From assembly GCA_905221605.1 (NCBI GenBank), contig CAJNDS010002424.1, positions 955,709 through 1,019,708 on the forward strand: 64,000 nt of DNA, written 5' to 3'. The first letter of the stretch is position 1, and each line of letters opens with the position of its first letter. Source of the DNA: Symbiodinium natans (taxonomy: Eukaryota > Sar > Dinophyceae > Suessiales > Symbiodiniaceae). This document shows positions 23,487 through 33,676 of this stretch, in pieces. The notes under the pieces were generated by a model. That model was not told the origin of the DNA, did no database searches, and saw nothing but the letters and a program-made list of their open reading frames with translations. Made by a program: the position numbers and the translations under genes.

Positions 23487-26400
23487 AAAGAAAAAAAAAA
23501 AACAGAAATAGAAATAAAAAGAATACCACGAATAAGAATCAGAAAGTTGAATAAAGTAGGCACCTTGGGGGTTTACAGATTCTTGGCTTTCAGGAGGCCT
23601 CGACCCTTTCAGGTGCGATCCCAGGGGCTTGTTTGGGTTCGCGAAGCAGGCAGCTCTGCGATGGCAGCCGGGCATGGGGCAGCCATTAGTCTAGGGTTTA
23701 GGGTTTAGGGTTTAGGGTTTAGGGTTTAGGGTTTAGGGTTGGGGGTTTAGGGCTTAGGGTTCAGGGTTTAGGTTGGGATGTTCCCCCTTTTACTAGCAGT
23801 CCTGAATACGGATTATACTCGGGGGTACTATAATCCCTATTACGGACTGTTAGTATCACTTTGTGACCTCACACACTCAGGATTTGCATCGTCGCAACCG
23901 CACGGTTCAAGCTCGCCCGACACTGAACGCATGCCTTGCATACATGTTGTGTCGACACGCCGAACTTTCCGATGGACAGGGGGAACATCCCCACCTAAAC
24001 CCTGAACCCTAAGCCCTAAACCCCCAACCCTAAACCCCTAAACCCTAAACCCTAAACCCTAAACCCTAAACCCTAAACCCTAAACCCTAACCCCGTTAGG
24101 GCTTTAGCACCGGAAGCTTCAGGTATTCCGAGTCTGCCCGCGTCGGAGCTCGGGGAGGCAGTGGAGGCTTGGCAGGGCTTTTAGGGTTTAGGGTTTAGGG
24201 TTTAGGGTTCAGAGGTTTAGGGTTTAGGGTTTAGGGTTTAGGGTTTAGGGTTTAGGGTTTAGGGTTTAGGGTAGATCATGTACTGCATGAAGAATCTTTA
24301 AACTATGATTTGTTGCTTCGTACCATCCGAGCCTGTCGGTATCACGGTCAGGAGACATACCCCTGATTTGCTCCAGAGACCCTAAACCCGACACTCATAG
24401 ATACATGAATACCTAGAAAATGTACACACCAATTCATTCATGTATTCATTTTCAAAAGTAATCAGTTCTTTCTTGTTTTTATTCTTGGTCATTTTCCTTC
24501 CATACTAGTTTACGAAACCGCAACTTTGCTCTAGGCGACGTTCGCTTGGCTCGGGCGTGTTCGCATCAATGCAGTGGCCGTGACAACCTTAGCGGCCACG
24601 CGGCAGCGTTTCAGGAATTTCTGGCTGTGAGTTCTGGGTTTGGCTCAGGGTGCCCCTAAAACCTTAAACCCGAAACCCTACAACCCTAGACCTAAACCCT
24701 ATAACCCTACAACTACCAGTCCTTAATGGGGATTGTATACTAGGGGTACTATAATTCCTATGATCAGGGCTGTTAGATTAAGGGGCAACATCCCAAACCT
24801 AAACCCTAAACCCTAAACCCGAAACCCTAAACCCTAAACCCTAAACTCCTCTGTCGACCCCTGATGCCTTAAACTCTCAGGAGAGCGAGTCCGGTGAGCT
24901 CAAGAGCACCAAGCTTGCCCTCGCTCTGCAACCTGGCCTAGGGTTTAGGGTTAAGGGTTTAAGGGCTTAGGGTTTAGGGTTAGGGTTTAGGGTTTAGGGT
25001 TTGGGGTTTAGGGTTTAGGGTTTGGGGTTTAGGGTTTGTGGTTTAGAGTTTAGGGCTTAGGGTTTAGGGTTGGGTCTTGGTAAAGGTTTTTCTAGCTAGC
25101 CCTTGGGCCAGCTCTTGAAGTTACCCTTTATCGGGTTTAGGAGGATCATATCTAGGGGGTTTTGTGTTTTTTTGCAGCTTCAGCCAGCAGCAGTCGCCCA
25201 ACAAATCCAAGAAAGTCGGCTCACGCGCCCGCGGCCTCAGGTACCCGAACCTTGCGAGGAGCGTGCCGGAGACTTACAGCCAGATGTGTTTGCTTCCCAT
25301 TCCGGTTTAGGGTTCAGGGTCGTTTAGGGTTTAGGGTCCACCCTAAACCCTAAACCCTAAACCCTAAACCCTAAACCCTAGGGTCCCATCTTCGCACCAC
25401 GGTGTAAACACTCTAAACCCGAGAAGCCTCCTTCAGTCCCAGGAACCACTCCTGCGCGCCGAACGCGATGCTGCGCTTTGACAAGGCCAGGATGGAGCCC
25501 GTAGGCCCAAAGTCCCTTAGGTGCTGAGTAGGTAACCCAAATCAAGGGTATGAGGGTTTAGGGTTAGGGTTTAGGGTAAAACCCTGTAAGCCCTCAACCC
25601 TCCTGAGCTGGATTTGACAACCCAGATCATAACCCTGCTTCTCCTTGGAACACTCAGTCAGTAAGAAGCGCTTCTTCGGCTTCGGCTTCATTTCCAGGAT
25701 CCCGCTGCAAAGTTTGCACCGTTGCGCTGACCAGCTTGGCACGTTGCTGCAGGATACAAGTGCTGTTGAAGTTGTCATCTCTTCGCCGACCGGAGCCTGG
25801 GCACTCAGAACCATGCAAGGCAGCAGCCAGCTTTCAGAGTATCCTTTGAAGAGTGCAAGCTGTCGTGCTGAGCTAGATAGGACCTTGGGGTGTTTGCACT
25901 TTCCTCATTGGTTGTTTGAGTAGCTTGTGTAGGGACGTTTTTCTTCTCAATTGTGTCCAGAGGCAACCTCCCTAAACCCTAAACCCAGTTCTTGAACGAA
26001 TCCTACGCGCCCCCAGGTAAGAGCTGGGGAGGAGGTGACCATCTCCTACGGCGCGGGGCCCGTCGCTCCCGGCTCCTCTCTCCCGCTGCCGGTCTTTCCC
26101 TCGGCCTCACTCCCGTCTCTTGGGTTTAGGGTTTAGGGTTTAGGGTTTAGGGTTTAGGGCTCTCTTCAGTTTATGTTTATGTCTCTGCGCAGACAATTGA
26201 GCCGAGAACAAGCTGCTCTACAAGCGCAAAGCTTCACAATACCCAGCAGCTGTTTTGCATCCTCGGGACTCCACAAGACCCTTGACCCCGCAAACCCTAT
26301 GAGCCTTCCGCGCTTAGTCTCATCTTTATCGATATGATCACCACCTTGATGAAGTCATGTTTCTGTCTCAAGATCATCCTTGTTCAGTCTAATCTCATTT

Positions 26401-27215
26401 TTATTCTTGCTCTTGCTCTTAGTCCTCCTCTTCCTAGACCATAACCCTAAACCCCTTCCTCCTGTGCATATTGGAGAAGCACCTGAGGCCCCACAGGCGC
26501 TTCGCACCGGCGCTCGGAACGGCAGCAGAAGCTGCAAAGCCAGTGCCCTTGGGAGCATCGGTTTAGGGTTTAGGGTTTAGGGTTTCAGGTTCAGGGTTTA
26601 AGGGGTTTAGGGGGCTTCTTACAGTTTAGGTGTTAGGGTTCAGCAGGGTTTAGGGTTCAGCAGGGTTTAGAGTTCAGGAGGGTTTCGGGTTCAGGATTTG
26701 GGGTTTAGGTGTTAGGGTTCAGTACTTGGAGGGTCGGAGGACTTAGTAAGTAGTTATCGAGTTATAAGTAGGATAACTCCAATTAGGGTCCCCTTTAGGG
26801 TACTTATAAGTCGACTTACTATCTGCTTACTAAGTCCCCCGACCCTCCAAGTAGGGTGTAGGGTTCAGGGTTTAGGTGGTAAGGTTCAGGGTTTAGGTTC
26901 TGACTGCAGGATTCAGGTTGGAGGGTTTAAGTTTAGTCCAGTGGTCTGGAAAGGGGGCGGTTTGCCGTTCGATTGGGCCGTCGCGCTTTGAATGAGGGCC
27001 CATGAGCTGGCGCTGGGACGTGGTGCCCAGGAGGGGTTCACATGGATGTTTCAGGATGTTTAGGGTTTGGGGTGTCGGATTTCACGTTACGGTTGCTAGG
27101 CCGTCAGGGTACTGCGTTTCGGAGCTGCCGCCGCCAGGTACGGCTTCGACTGTCTCTGCGCTGTGTGCACAGCGTCTGCCGGGGCCGAAGATGAGACCCG
27201 TGCGACGCCACGTGG
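22156..27215 (+). CDS. SET-domain protein lysine methyltransferase, SMYD-like
   Basis: A many-exon gene carrying the ordered landmarks of a SET domain. 22156-22261 reads GFLGPHVAKAV and later LRGVEVGID. 22472 onward reads RSLLATRDLARGSICIQEQP, the N-terminal SET strand. 22904-22977 reads ETRLALQLWAADRAGLADLA. 23291 onward reads DPQALRSRAVIAACSALCIL. 24123 onward reads IPSLPASELGEAVEAWQ. 24535 onward reads FAWLGRVRINAVAVTTLA. 25443-25500 reads NHSCAPNAMLRFDKARMEP, the NHSC motif that lines the S-adenosylmethionine site. 26017-26052 reads VRAGEEVTISYG, the catalytic GEE..SYG segment, joining the previous exon in phase with a GT donor. 27138 onward reads YGFDCLCAVCTASAG, the Cys-rich post-SET zinc site. 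Such enzymes transfer methyl groups to lysines of histones or other proteins. I see no MYND zinc finger, so this may be a SET-only relative of SMYD. Several internal phases were not resolved. Confidence 0.75.
22868..22900. repeat. Repeated intron segment near 22.8 kb
   Basis: Just upstream, tttatataaaacccaagagg occurs twice (about 22777 and 22837), each followed by gtattaaaca or gtactaaaca and a T-rich run. This is a local duplication of about 60 bp inside a SET-gene intron. Confidence 0.6.
23773..23992. mobile_element. Family A TIR element with internal insertion
   Basis: The left end is ttgggatgttccccctttta. The internal mark ggactgttagtat lies at about 23844-23856. The right end gggggaacatcccc lies about 120 bp further than in other copies. 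The extra sequence between 23857 and 23975 interrupts the usual right arm. It sits inside an intron of the SET gene. Confidence 0.6.
24178..24272 (+). repeat. TTTAGGG array after a SET exon
   Basis: About 13 units beginning a few bases after the exon ending at about 24173 (AWQ). The matching CCCTAAA tract (24027-24092) lies upstream of the same exon. Confidence 0.9.
25443..25500 (+). CDS. SET gene exon with NHSC motif
   Basis: Starts after gtcccag and ends at a GT donor at 25501. The Asn-His-Ser-Cys-x-Pro-Asn sequence is a diagnostic SET core motif. Upstream, about 24881-24940 reads ELKSTKLALALQPGL, which would be the strand and helix leading into it. Confidence 0.8.
26017..26052 (+). CDS. 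SET gene exon with GEEVTISYG
   Basis: Follows ccccag. The frame continues directly from the NHSC exon (phase 0). The exon probably ends at a GC donor after the final Gly codon. The Tyr of ISYG corresponds to the catalytic tyrosine position of SET enzymes. Confidence 0.8.
26723..26853. mobile_element. TIR element, family D, near-perfect 28-bp ends
   Basis: The left end starts tacttggagggtcggaggac and the right end finishes cgaccctccaagta. Over 28 bases the ends are reverse complements with one mismatch. Total 131 bp, no ORF, in a SET-gene intron. The high identity of the ends suggests recent activity. Confidence 0.75.
27138..27215 (+). CDS. SET gene post-SET exon
   Basis: After ccgccag the frame reads YGFDCLCAVCTASAG, then AEDETRAT. 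The C-x-C-x2-C spacing following YGF is the post-SET cysteine cluster typical of SMYD-type proteins. The fourth zinc ligand is expected from the NHSC region. Confidence 0.75.
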
Positions 27216-27673
27216 GGTTCAGCTAACATCTATAGGTTTGTGCCACCCTCATGCGCTGTGGTAGGCTTGTTTTGCGCCACCCTCAGACGTGGCGGTTAGG
27301 GTCTGTTCTGAGTTTTGTTGGATGAGCCTTGTGCTAGCTTCCTAAGGCCGTTTGGCTCCGAGCCTGTTGAAGCAAGATGTGTGTCGACTGTACAATTCTA
27401 TCGGAGTTCCATGGTCAGTATTTGGACCCAGGAACAAGAGGACTTCCAGTGGAAAGAGAGGGCGAAGAAACTCGACCTTCGTGCCCAGGCGCCGCTGTCT
27501 TTCACGTTCGTCAAGCCGTATAGGGCACCTTTCCCCCGGCAACCGCATTGCCCGAGCGAATTGGCAACCTACTTTCATGTTCGACGTTGGTTTGCCGAGC
27601 GTGCACGCCGTAAACCCGAAACCCTTAACCCTCCCTACACCCTAAACCCACAGCTTGCCCTGCCCCTGTCCAG

Positions 27674-29370
27674 GAGGCTGCCGGAAGGGGGGCGTGGGTG
27701 GAAGCTGCCAGAAACCCGGCACAGCTTCTCCGATCGGTCCTAATCCCACACCCCGACCTTCAAGCTCGTCACTAAACCTCTAAGCTGCAAGCCCTAGGCC
27801 ACCGAACTCAAAACCCGCTATACTGTCCCGAAGACCCGAAGTCCCTACGCCCCACTCTAAACCGTAAAGCGGCTATGCCCCGCCAAAGTATATACTTGCC
27901 CAATGTCATCCCTCTCAAACCCCTGAATGATCACTACGGCCCGCTCAGAACAATGAGGCCTCTGAAGCCTAAAGGCCGAAACTCCCCAAAAAACCTACAC
28001 GGAAAAAATGGCCCAGCATCTCACTACAACCTACCCAGAATGCCCTGAAACCTTGAATCCCCGCACTCCATAAACCCTAAACTCTAAACCCTACGAACCC
28101 GCTAGCGCTAGACCTTTTTGTTTCCTGCATCGGTGACCCCAAATCCCTAAACCCCAATCCCTAAACCCTAAACCCTAAACCCTACACCCTAAACCCTAAA
28201 CCCTAAACCCTAAACCCTAAACCCTAAACCCTAAACCCTAAACCCTAAACCCTAAACCCTAAACCCTAAACCTTAGCATAGAGGGGGGGGGCATCCCAAA
28301 GTAAAGTAGCTTCAATGCTGGCCCAGGCCACCGCGTCCGCGGCCTCCTTGGCCTTGCTGCGCTGGGGGGCTTGGAGGGGTGTAGGGGTTCGGGGCTTAGT
28401 GGTTTAGTGGTTTATTGGTTTAGTGGTTTAGCGGTTTAGTGGTTTAGTGGTTTAGTGGTTTAGTGGTTTAGTGGTTTAGTGGTTTAGTGGTTTAGTGGTT
28501 TAGTGGTTTAGTGGTTTAGTGGTTTAGGGTTTAGGGTTTAGGGGGCTTGGGGGCTTGGGGTTCAGAATTTAAAGTCGAAGGTCTTGGGTTTAGGGAACTC
28601 TCCAGCAGTCTGCAATGGCAAGGCTGCTGAAGAGGACTAGACCCTAACCCTAAACCCTAAACCCTAAACCCTAAACCCTAAACCCTAAACCCTAAACCCT
28701 AAACCCTAAACCCTAAACCCTAAACCCTAAACCCTAAACCTGTGGAAGCAGAAGGGCTCAAGGAGCCAGCAATGATGGAGCCGGACGAAATCAGTCTTTG
28801 CGCGGAATCCGTTAAATTCCACTTAGGGTTTAGGGTTTAGTGTTTAGGGATTAGGGTTTACACATTTGGGCGTCCCCCGGACTTCTTGTTCAGCGACGTC
28901 CTGTGTGGGGCTGTGCTGGGCATAATTGGATGAGTCAGACGGTCTCTACTGGCCACTCACGAGGCTTCACAGAGAACCCGTTCCAAAGTGAGGATTCCTC
29001 CTGACCTGGGCAGGCCATTTTTTTTCTCTCACTCTTCGGGTCAGGACACAGGCGCTGTCTCTAGAAGAGGTGGATCGCAACATGCTCCTGAGAGCCTCCA
29101 AGCATTGTCGGATCAAGGACCTGATATCACCCTTCAGGATCCCCACCAGAATCCCAACCTACCCTGTCAAGCTTGTGGCATCCCTCAAACCGTACATCCA
29201 CAGCCCGAACAAGCATATTAAACCCCCCTCAACCCCTCGATCCCTCCAAGCCTCAAACCCCCTCCAAGCCTAACGTTTGCATCCAGTCCTCCGCTGTCGA
29301 GGTCAAGGCTATGCTGCTGGAGATGTGGAGGTCGCCAGAGAGGAGCCGGGATCCCCAGGCCTTGCTTTAG
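27674..29370 (+). CDS. Probable C-terminal exons of the SET gene
   Basis: Short helical exons continue on the same strand after the post-SET exon. About 27674-27740 reads EAAGRGAWVEAARNPAQLL. 28327 onward reads ATASAASLALLRW. 28763-28810 reads EPAMMEPDEISLCAES (AG|G acceptor, GT donor). 29045 onward reads TQALSLEEVDRNMLLRASKH. 29302-29330 reads VKAMLLEMWR, with an open frame to TAG at 29370. SMYD-type proteins have a helical C-terminal domain after post-SET, which fits, but membership is inferred from position and strand. If the last frame is read through, the gene ends at 29370. Confidence 0.4.
28134..28272 (-). repeat. CCCTAAA array
   Basis: About 18 units, mostly perfect, upstream of the candidate exon at 28327. 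Confidence 0.9.
28389..28525 (+). repeat. Variant 8-bp array TGGTTTAG
   Basis: About 17 copies of an 8-bp unit (tggtttag, with single changes to tggtttat and cggtttag) run directly into ordinary TTTAGGG units at about 28525-28545. This period differs from the 7-bp telomere unit used elsewhere. Confidence 0.85.
28641..28742 (-). repeat. CCCTAAA array
   Basis: About 14 perfect units immediately before the exon-like segment at 28745-28810. Confidence 0.9.
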
Positions 29371-29465
29371 GTGGGTTTCGGGGCTTAGGGTTCACAAGGC
29401 GGCACTGTTTTTGTTTTATTCCCCACATCTTTGTGTGGGGTTCTTACTTTTGGGGCTGTCCCGCC

Positions 29466-29525
29466 TCTCCTTCTCCTCCTCCTCCTCCTCTTCCTCCTCC
29501 TCCCCGTCCTCCTCTTCCTGTTCCT
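29466..29525. repeat. CCT/CTC-rich tract
   Basis: Pyrimidine-only (TCC)n run. The first of several different tandem arrays lying head to tail after the SET gene. Confidence 0.8.
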
Positions 29526-29527
29526 CA

Positions 29528-29735
29528 TGTCGCATGTATCACATCACGATCACGCACATCACGCATCACATCACGCACATGACGCGGTGTCACGCATCAA
29601 ATCACATCACGCACATGACGTACCATCACGCACATGACGTCACATCACGATCGCGCACATCACGCATACGCACATGACGTACCATCACGCACATGACGCC
29701 ACATCGCGATCACGCACATCACGCATCACATCACG
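29528..29735. repeat. ATCACGCACATGACG tandem repeat
   Basis: Units built from catcacgcacatgacg and cacatcacgatc alternate with slight length changes over about 200 bp. His/Thr-rich ORFs crossing it follow the repeat and are not genes. Confidence 0.8.
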
Positions 29736-30680
29736 GAAACGCTGGCAGGCGCGACACAGGTGTCGTTTCGGCTGGCAGGCGCGGCACTTAGAGGCCCTGG
29801 ACCCTTGTACCCTTGTCCCGCGCGCGCTCGGGGCGTGCGAAACGTTGGCAGGCGCGACGCAAGTGTCGTTTGTGCTGGCAGGCGCGGTACTTAGAGGCCC
29901 TGGACCCTTGCCGAGCGCGCGCTCGGGGCGCGCGAAACGCTGAGGCACGACACACGCGTCGTTTGTGCTGGCAGGCGCGGCACTTGGAGGCCCTGGACCC
30001 TTGCCGAGCGCGCGCTCGGGGCGCGCGAAACGCTGGCAGGCGCGACACAGGCGTCGTTTCTGCTGGCAGGCGCGGTACTCAGGGGCCCTGGACCGTTGCC
30101 GCGCGCGCGCTCGGGGCGCGGGAAACGCTGGCAGGCGCGACACAGGTGTCGTTTGTGCTGGCAGGCGCGGTACTTAGGGGCCCTGGACTTTTGCCGCGCG
30201 CGCGCTCGGGGCGCGGGAAACGCTGGCAGGCGCGACGCAGGCGTCGTTTCTGCTGACAGGCGCGGTACTTAGGGGCCCTGGACTCTTGCCGCGCGCGCGC
30301 TCGGGGCGCGGGAAACGCTGGCAGGCGCGACACAGGCGTCGTTTCTGCTGGCAGGCGCGGTACTCAGGGGCCCTGGACCCTTGCCGCGCGCGCGCTCGGG
30401 GCGCGGGAAACGCTGGCAGGCGCGACACAGGCGTCGTTTCGGCTGGCAGGCGCGGTACTTAGGGGCCCTGGACCCTTGCCGCGCGCGCGCTCGGGGCGCG
30501 GGAAACGCTGGCAGGCGCGACACAGGCGTCGTTTCGGCTGGCAGGCGCGGCACTTAGGGGCCCTGGACCCTTGCCGCGCGCGCGCTCGGGGCGCGGGAAA
30601 CGCTGGCAGGCGCGACACAGGCGTCGTTTCGGCTGGCAGGCGCGGTACTTAGGGGCCCCGGGCCGTTGCCGCGCGCGCGC
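29736..30680. repeat. 95-bp GC-rich satellite array, about 10 copies
   Basis: The unit contains cgctggcaggcgcgacacag, gtcgtttcggctggcaggcg, tacttaggggccctggaccc and a gcgcgcgcgctcggggcgcg block. The spacing is 95 bp in the right half, with early units slightly longer or shorter. Each unit holds two internal copies of ctggcaggcgcg. Because 95 is not a multiple of three, the Arg-rich ORFs on the minus strand restart every 95 bp and are by-products. It lies between the SET gene and the next gene. Confidence 0.95.
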
Positions 30681-30694
30681 TCTGCACCGACCCT

Positions 30695-30845
30695 CCAAGT
30701 AGTACGCCGGGGACATCCGGAGCTTCCGTGGCTGGAAAGTCGACTTTTTTAGTACAAACGTAGTACGCCGCGGACACGCGGAGCTTCCGTGGCTGGAAAG
30801 TCGACTTTTTGTAGTACAGACGTAGTACGCCGCGGACGCCCTGGG
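30695..30845. repeat. About 61-bp tandem repeat, 2.3 copies
   Basis: The unit gagcttccgtggctggaaag plus tcgactttttnagtacaaac and gtagtacgccgcggac recurs at 61-62 bp spacing (start marks near 30701, 30762 and 30824). It begins with gaccctccaagtagtac, which resembles the right end of the family D element. Confidence 0.8.
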
Positions 30846-30849
30846 CGTC

Positions 30850-31490
30850 TGAAGACACCGCACATAGCATGGTAACGGACATCTGGGCGCCTGAAAAACA
30901 CCGCAAATAGCATGGTAGCGGACATCTGGGCGCATGAAAACACCGCAAATAGCATGGTAACGGACATCTGGGCGCATGAAAACACCGCAAACAAATATCA
31001 TGGTAACGGACATCTGGGCGCTTGAAAACACCGCAAATATCATGGTAACGGACATCTGGGCGCTTGAAAACACCGCAAATAGCATGGTAACAGACATCTG
31101 GGCGCTTGAAAACACCGCAAATAGCATGGTAACAGACATCTGGGCGCTTGAAAACACCGCAAATAGCACGGTGACGGACGTCTGGGCGCTCGAAAACACC
31201 GCAAGTAGCATGGTAACGGACATCTGGGCGCTTGAAAACACCGCAAATAGCATGGTAACGGACATCTGGGCGCTTGAAAAACACCGCAAATAGCATGGTA
31301 ACGGACATCTGGGCGCCTGAAAACACTCTGACGGACGTCTGGGCGCTCGAAAACACCGCAAGTAGCATGGTAACGGACATCTGGGTGCTTGAAAACACCG
31401 CAAATAGCATGGTAACGGACATCTGGGCGCTTGAAAAACACCGCAAATAGCATGGTAACGGACATCTGGGCGCTTGAAAACACTCTTTCT
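30850..31490. repeat. 42-bp satellite array, about 15 copies
   Basis: The unit reads catggtaacggacatctggg, cgcttgaaaacaccgcaaat, ag. Most units are 42 bp and some 43, with one shortened unit near 31325. Since 42 is a multiple of three, a 14-residue repeat (SMVTDIWALENTAN) stays open for over 100 codons on the + strand, and long ORFs of up to 349 codons appear on the minus strand. Frame changes at the 43-bp units and lack of any other coding signal argue that this is a satellite, not a gene. Confidence 0.9.
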
Positions 31491-31499
31491 GAATGGAAA

Positions 31500-32440
31500 A
31501 CTTTGCATGTGGGGTGATCCGGTCCTTTAATTTGTTTCGAAGGCCGCCGTTGCGCTTAGGGTTAGTAACGGCAGTGTTTAGGGTTCATTTTGCTTAAGCT
31601 TGGGGTGCAAGGCTTGGGGACAGGGTAAAAATGGGAGAATTGGGAAGTGGGAATACCCCTGAGAGCCTTTTTTTTGCCAACCCTCAGCGCGCCTTGAACG
31701 ATGAAAGCAACCTAGAAACCCTACGCCCGAACCCCAGGGCTATTATACCCAATAAACCCCTTAGAAAGGCTCTTTTATGGGGTTGGTTACGGGGATTATA
31801 GGGCCTACTAGCCCATCCGGGTAGGACCCCAGGCCTGAAAGTCAAGTCGAGGTGCAAGCTGGCGGGCATATCTCTCCGTGCTGGCAAGCCCGCGTGGGCC
31901 TTTGACATGTGTCCAGGGGGCGTGTGAAGGCTGTTGAAGGCTGGAGAGTTTGAGTCCTCAACCGCCTTGCTCAGGGTTGATTTGATCACAAGGATTTCAG
32001 GGTTGATTCGAGGTGCTGAGGTTTTTTTTGGCTGGTGGTGGGATTAAAGAGCGCCCAGCTCACAAAGCTGCCAGACCCAGGACGCTGCCAGAGATTTGTG
32101 GTCCTCAGCAGCTGAAGTGCCGGGCCCCAAGGCCCAACTAGCAGCCCCATGGGCTTTTGGGTGTGGAAGGAGGATTTTTATGGATTTATCCGAGGGCTTA
32201 CATAGGCTTCCAGTTTTGGGATATGGGCTGTGCTGATTAGGGTTCGGTAGCCGCCCCCTAGGAAGAACCTGGGCAGCTAGGCTCCACCAAGACAACTTTG
32301 TGGAGCCGAAGTGGCTGCAGAAATATCCCGCCAGTAGACCATCCCCTAGGCCCTAAACCCTAGACCCGCCCAACTTTGGGCAGCCCTAAACCCTGAAGCC
32401 TAAAGCCCTACATCCCCTATGTCGCATGAGGTTGAAGCCC
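31500..32440. other. Spacer after the satellites
   Basis: No supported exon. It contains open but unrecognised minus-strand frames (31684-31989 and 32044-32295) and scattered single telomere-type units. Confidence 0.35.
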
Positions 32441-32455
32441 CTGGCCTGCGCCACA

Positions 32456-33533
32456 GATCCAGATCTCGTGGAGGCAGAGGCGGCGATGCTGTCGGAGACT
32501 CTCTCTCCGGAGGTTTGGGGTTTAGGGTTTAGGGTTTTAGGGCTTTAGGGTTTAGGGTTTTAGGATTTAGGGTTTAGGGTTCGGTTTTGGGTTTATGGGT
32601 TTGGGTACGAAGTCCCTTAGCAACATGCTCAGCCTGACCTTGAGAACTCCAAAACGTACTCTTCGACAGGTTGTCATTCACCCCCCCGCCCTTCCTGCAA
32701 CATTCTCAGTTGCTCTACCAAAGAAAGTCTCTGGGCTCCAAGAGACAAACCATGTTAAAACAAAACCCTCGTTAGGTAGCTACCCCTAGCCCAAACCTCA
32801 ACCCAAAACATGACAGGACTAAATGTTCCAAGCCCTAAACCCCTAGACCCTAAATAGCAGGATTCCCTTTCATAAAGGATCCGAATAAGGTACCCCCTAG
32901 TATCGTAAACCCCCACATGAAGGCTCTCGTCAACCCCTACATACTGCCTTTCAGGAGATGCTGCGGCGGCTCCCCAAAAAGCCAGAGCCCACTCGGCCGG
33001 CGGAGCAGGCGGAACAGGCGGGGTATGGGGGGGGGGGGGGGCATTCGGGCTCAGTTTAGGGGTGTTTAGGGTGTAGGAGTTTAAGGCTAGGGGCTTCAGG
33101 GTTTTTAGGGCTTTCAGATGTTAGGGTTTTGGGGCTGTTTGGGGTTTGAGGGAGGTATGAGCGTTAGGGTTTAGGGTTAAGCTAGAGTGTGGCAGGCCTG
33201 GCCGTCCTGCACATACAGATTTTGGAGCAGTGCTCGAACTTTGGAGCCCTGGTCATGAATATTTGTGGCATGGTTGAAAGGTATCCTTGCTTGCAAGTTC
33301 ATTGGGTGGCTGTAAGAAGTAAACGGCTACAACCAATTTGTGCTACGGTTGCCCTTCCCGTATCCCCACTCATGGAAACCTCCAAGTACTTTGAACATGC
33401 AGACACTTTGCAGAGCTCATACACAGCGTTGCGAGGGTTTGGAGCTGTTTTTTTGAAGAAGTGTTGGGGGGGCGCCCGGCTCACGCAAGACACTTCTACT
33501 GATTCTAGCCTAGTGCCACCTTGCCCGCAGCCC

Positions 33534-33568
<35 letters not shown>

Positions 33569-33676
33569 TGGCCCTCCTTGCCCTTTGGTCTCAAGACAGG
33601 ATTCGGGCTTGCGCTTTAGGATCAGCAGTTCGTACTTAGGCGCCTGAAAGTGCACATCCATGAAGAGACCTTTTGG
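32456..33676 (+). CDS. Unknown gene, N-proximal exons
   Basis: Three exons join in phase. About 32456-32512 reads DPDLVEAEAAMLSETLSPE (GT donor into TTTGGGGTTTAGGG). 32955-33022 reads EMLRRLPKKPEPTRPAEQAE (GT donor). 33640-33676 reads RLKVHIHEETFW (AG|G acceptor, GT donor). The protein is charged and Pro-rich. No family recognised. I treat it as the start of the gene ending at 39532 because no stop or opposite-strand gene intervenes, but continuity is not proven. Confidence 0.45.
33530..33566. repeat. Poly-C run
   Basis: About 33 cytosines with few interruptions, in an intron between the exons ending at 33022 and starting at 33640. Confidence 0.85.

Noticed and set aside
29528-30680. CRISPR array
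   Set aside because: The repeats are directly contiguous without unique spacers, and the DNA is eukaryotic.
30459-31508. 349-codon minus-strand ORF
   Set aside because: It is made of the 42-bp and 95-bp satellites read in a lucky frame, with no non-repeat domain.
33189-33647. 152-codon + strand ORF
   Set aside because: It runs through a poly-C tract and across the AG|G acceptor of the exon at 33640 in another frame. No domain recognised.
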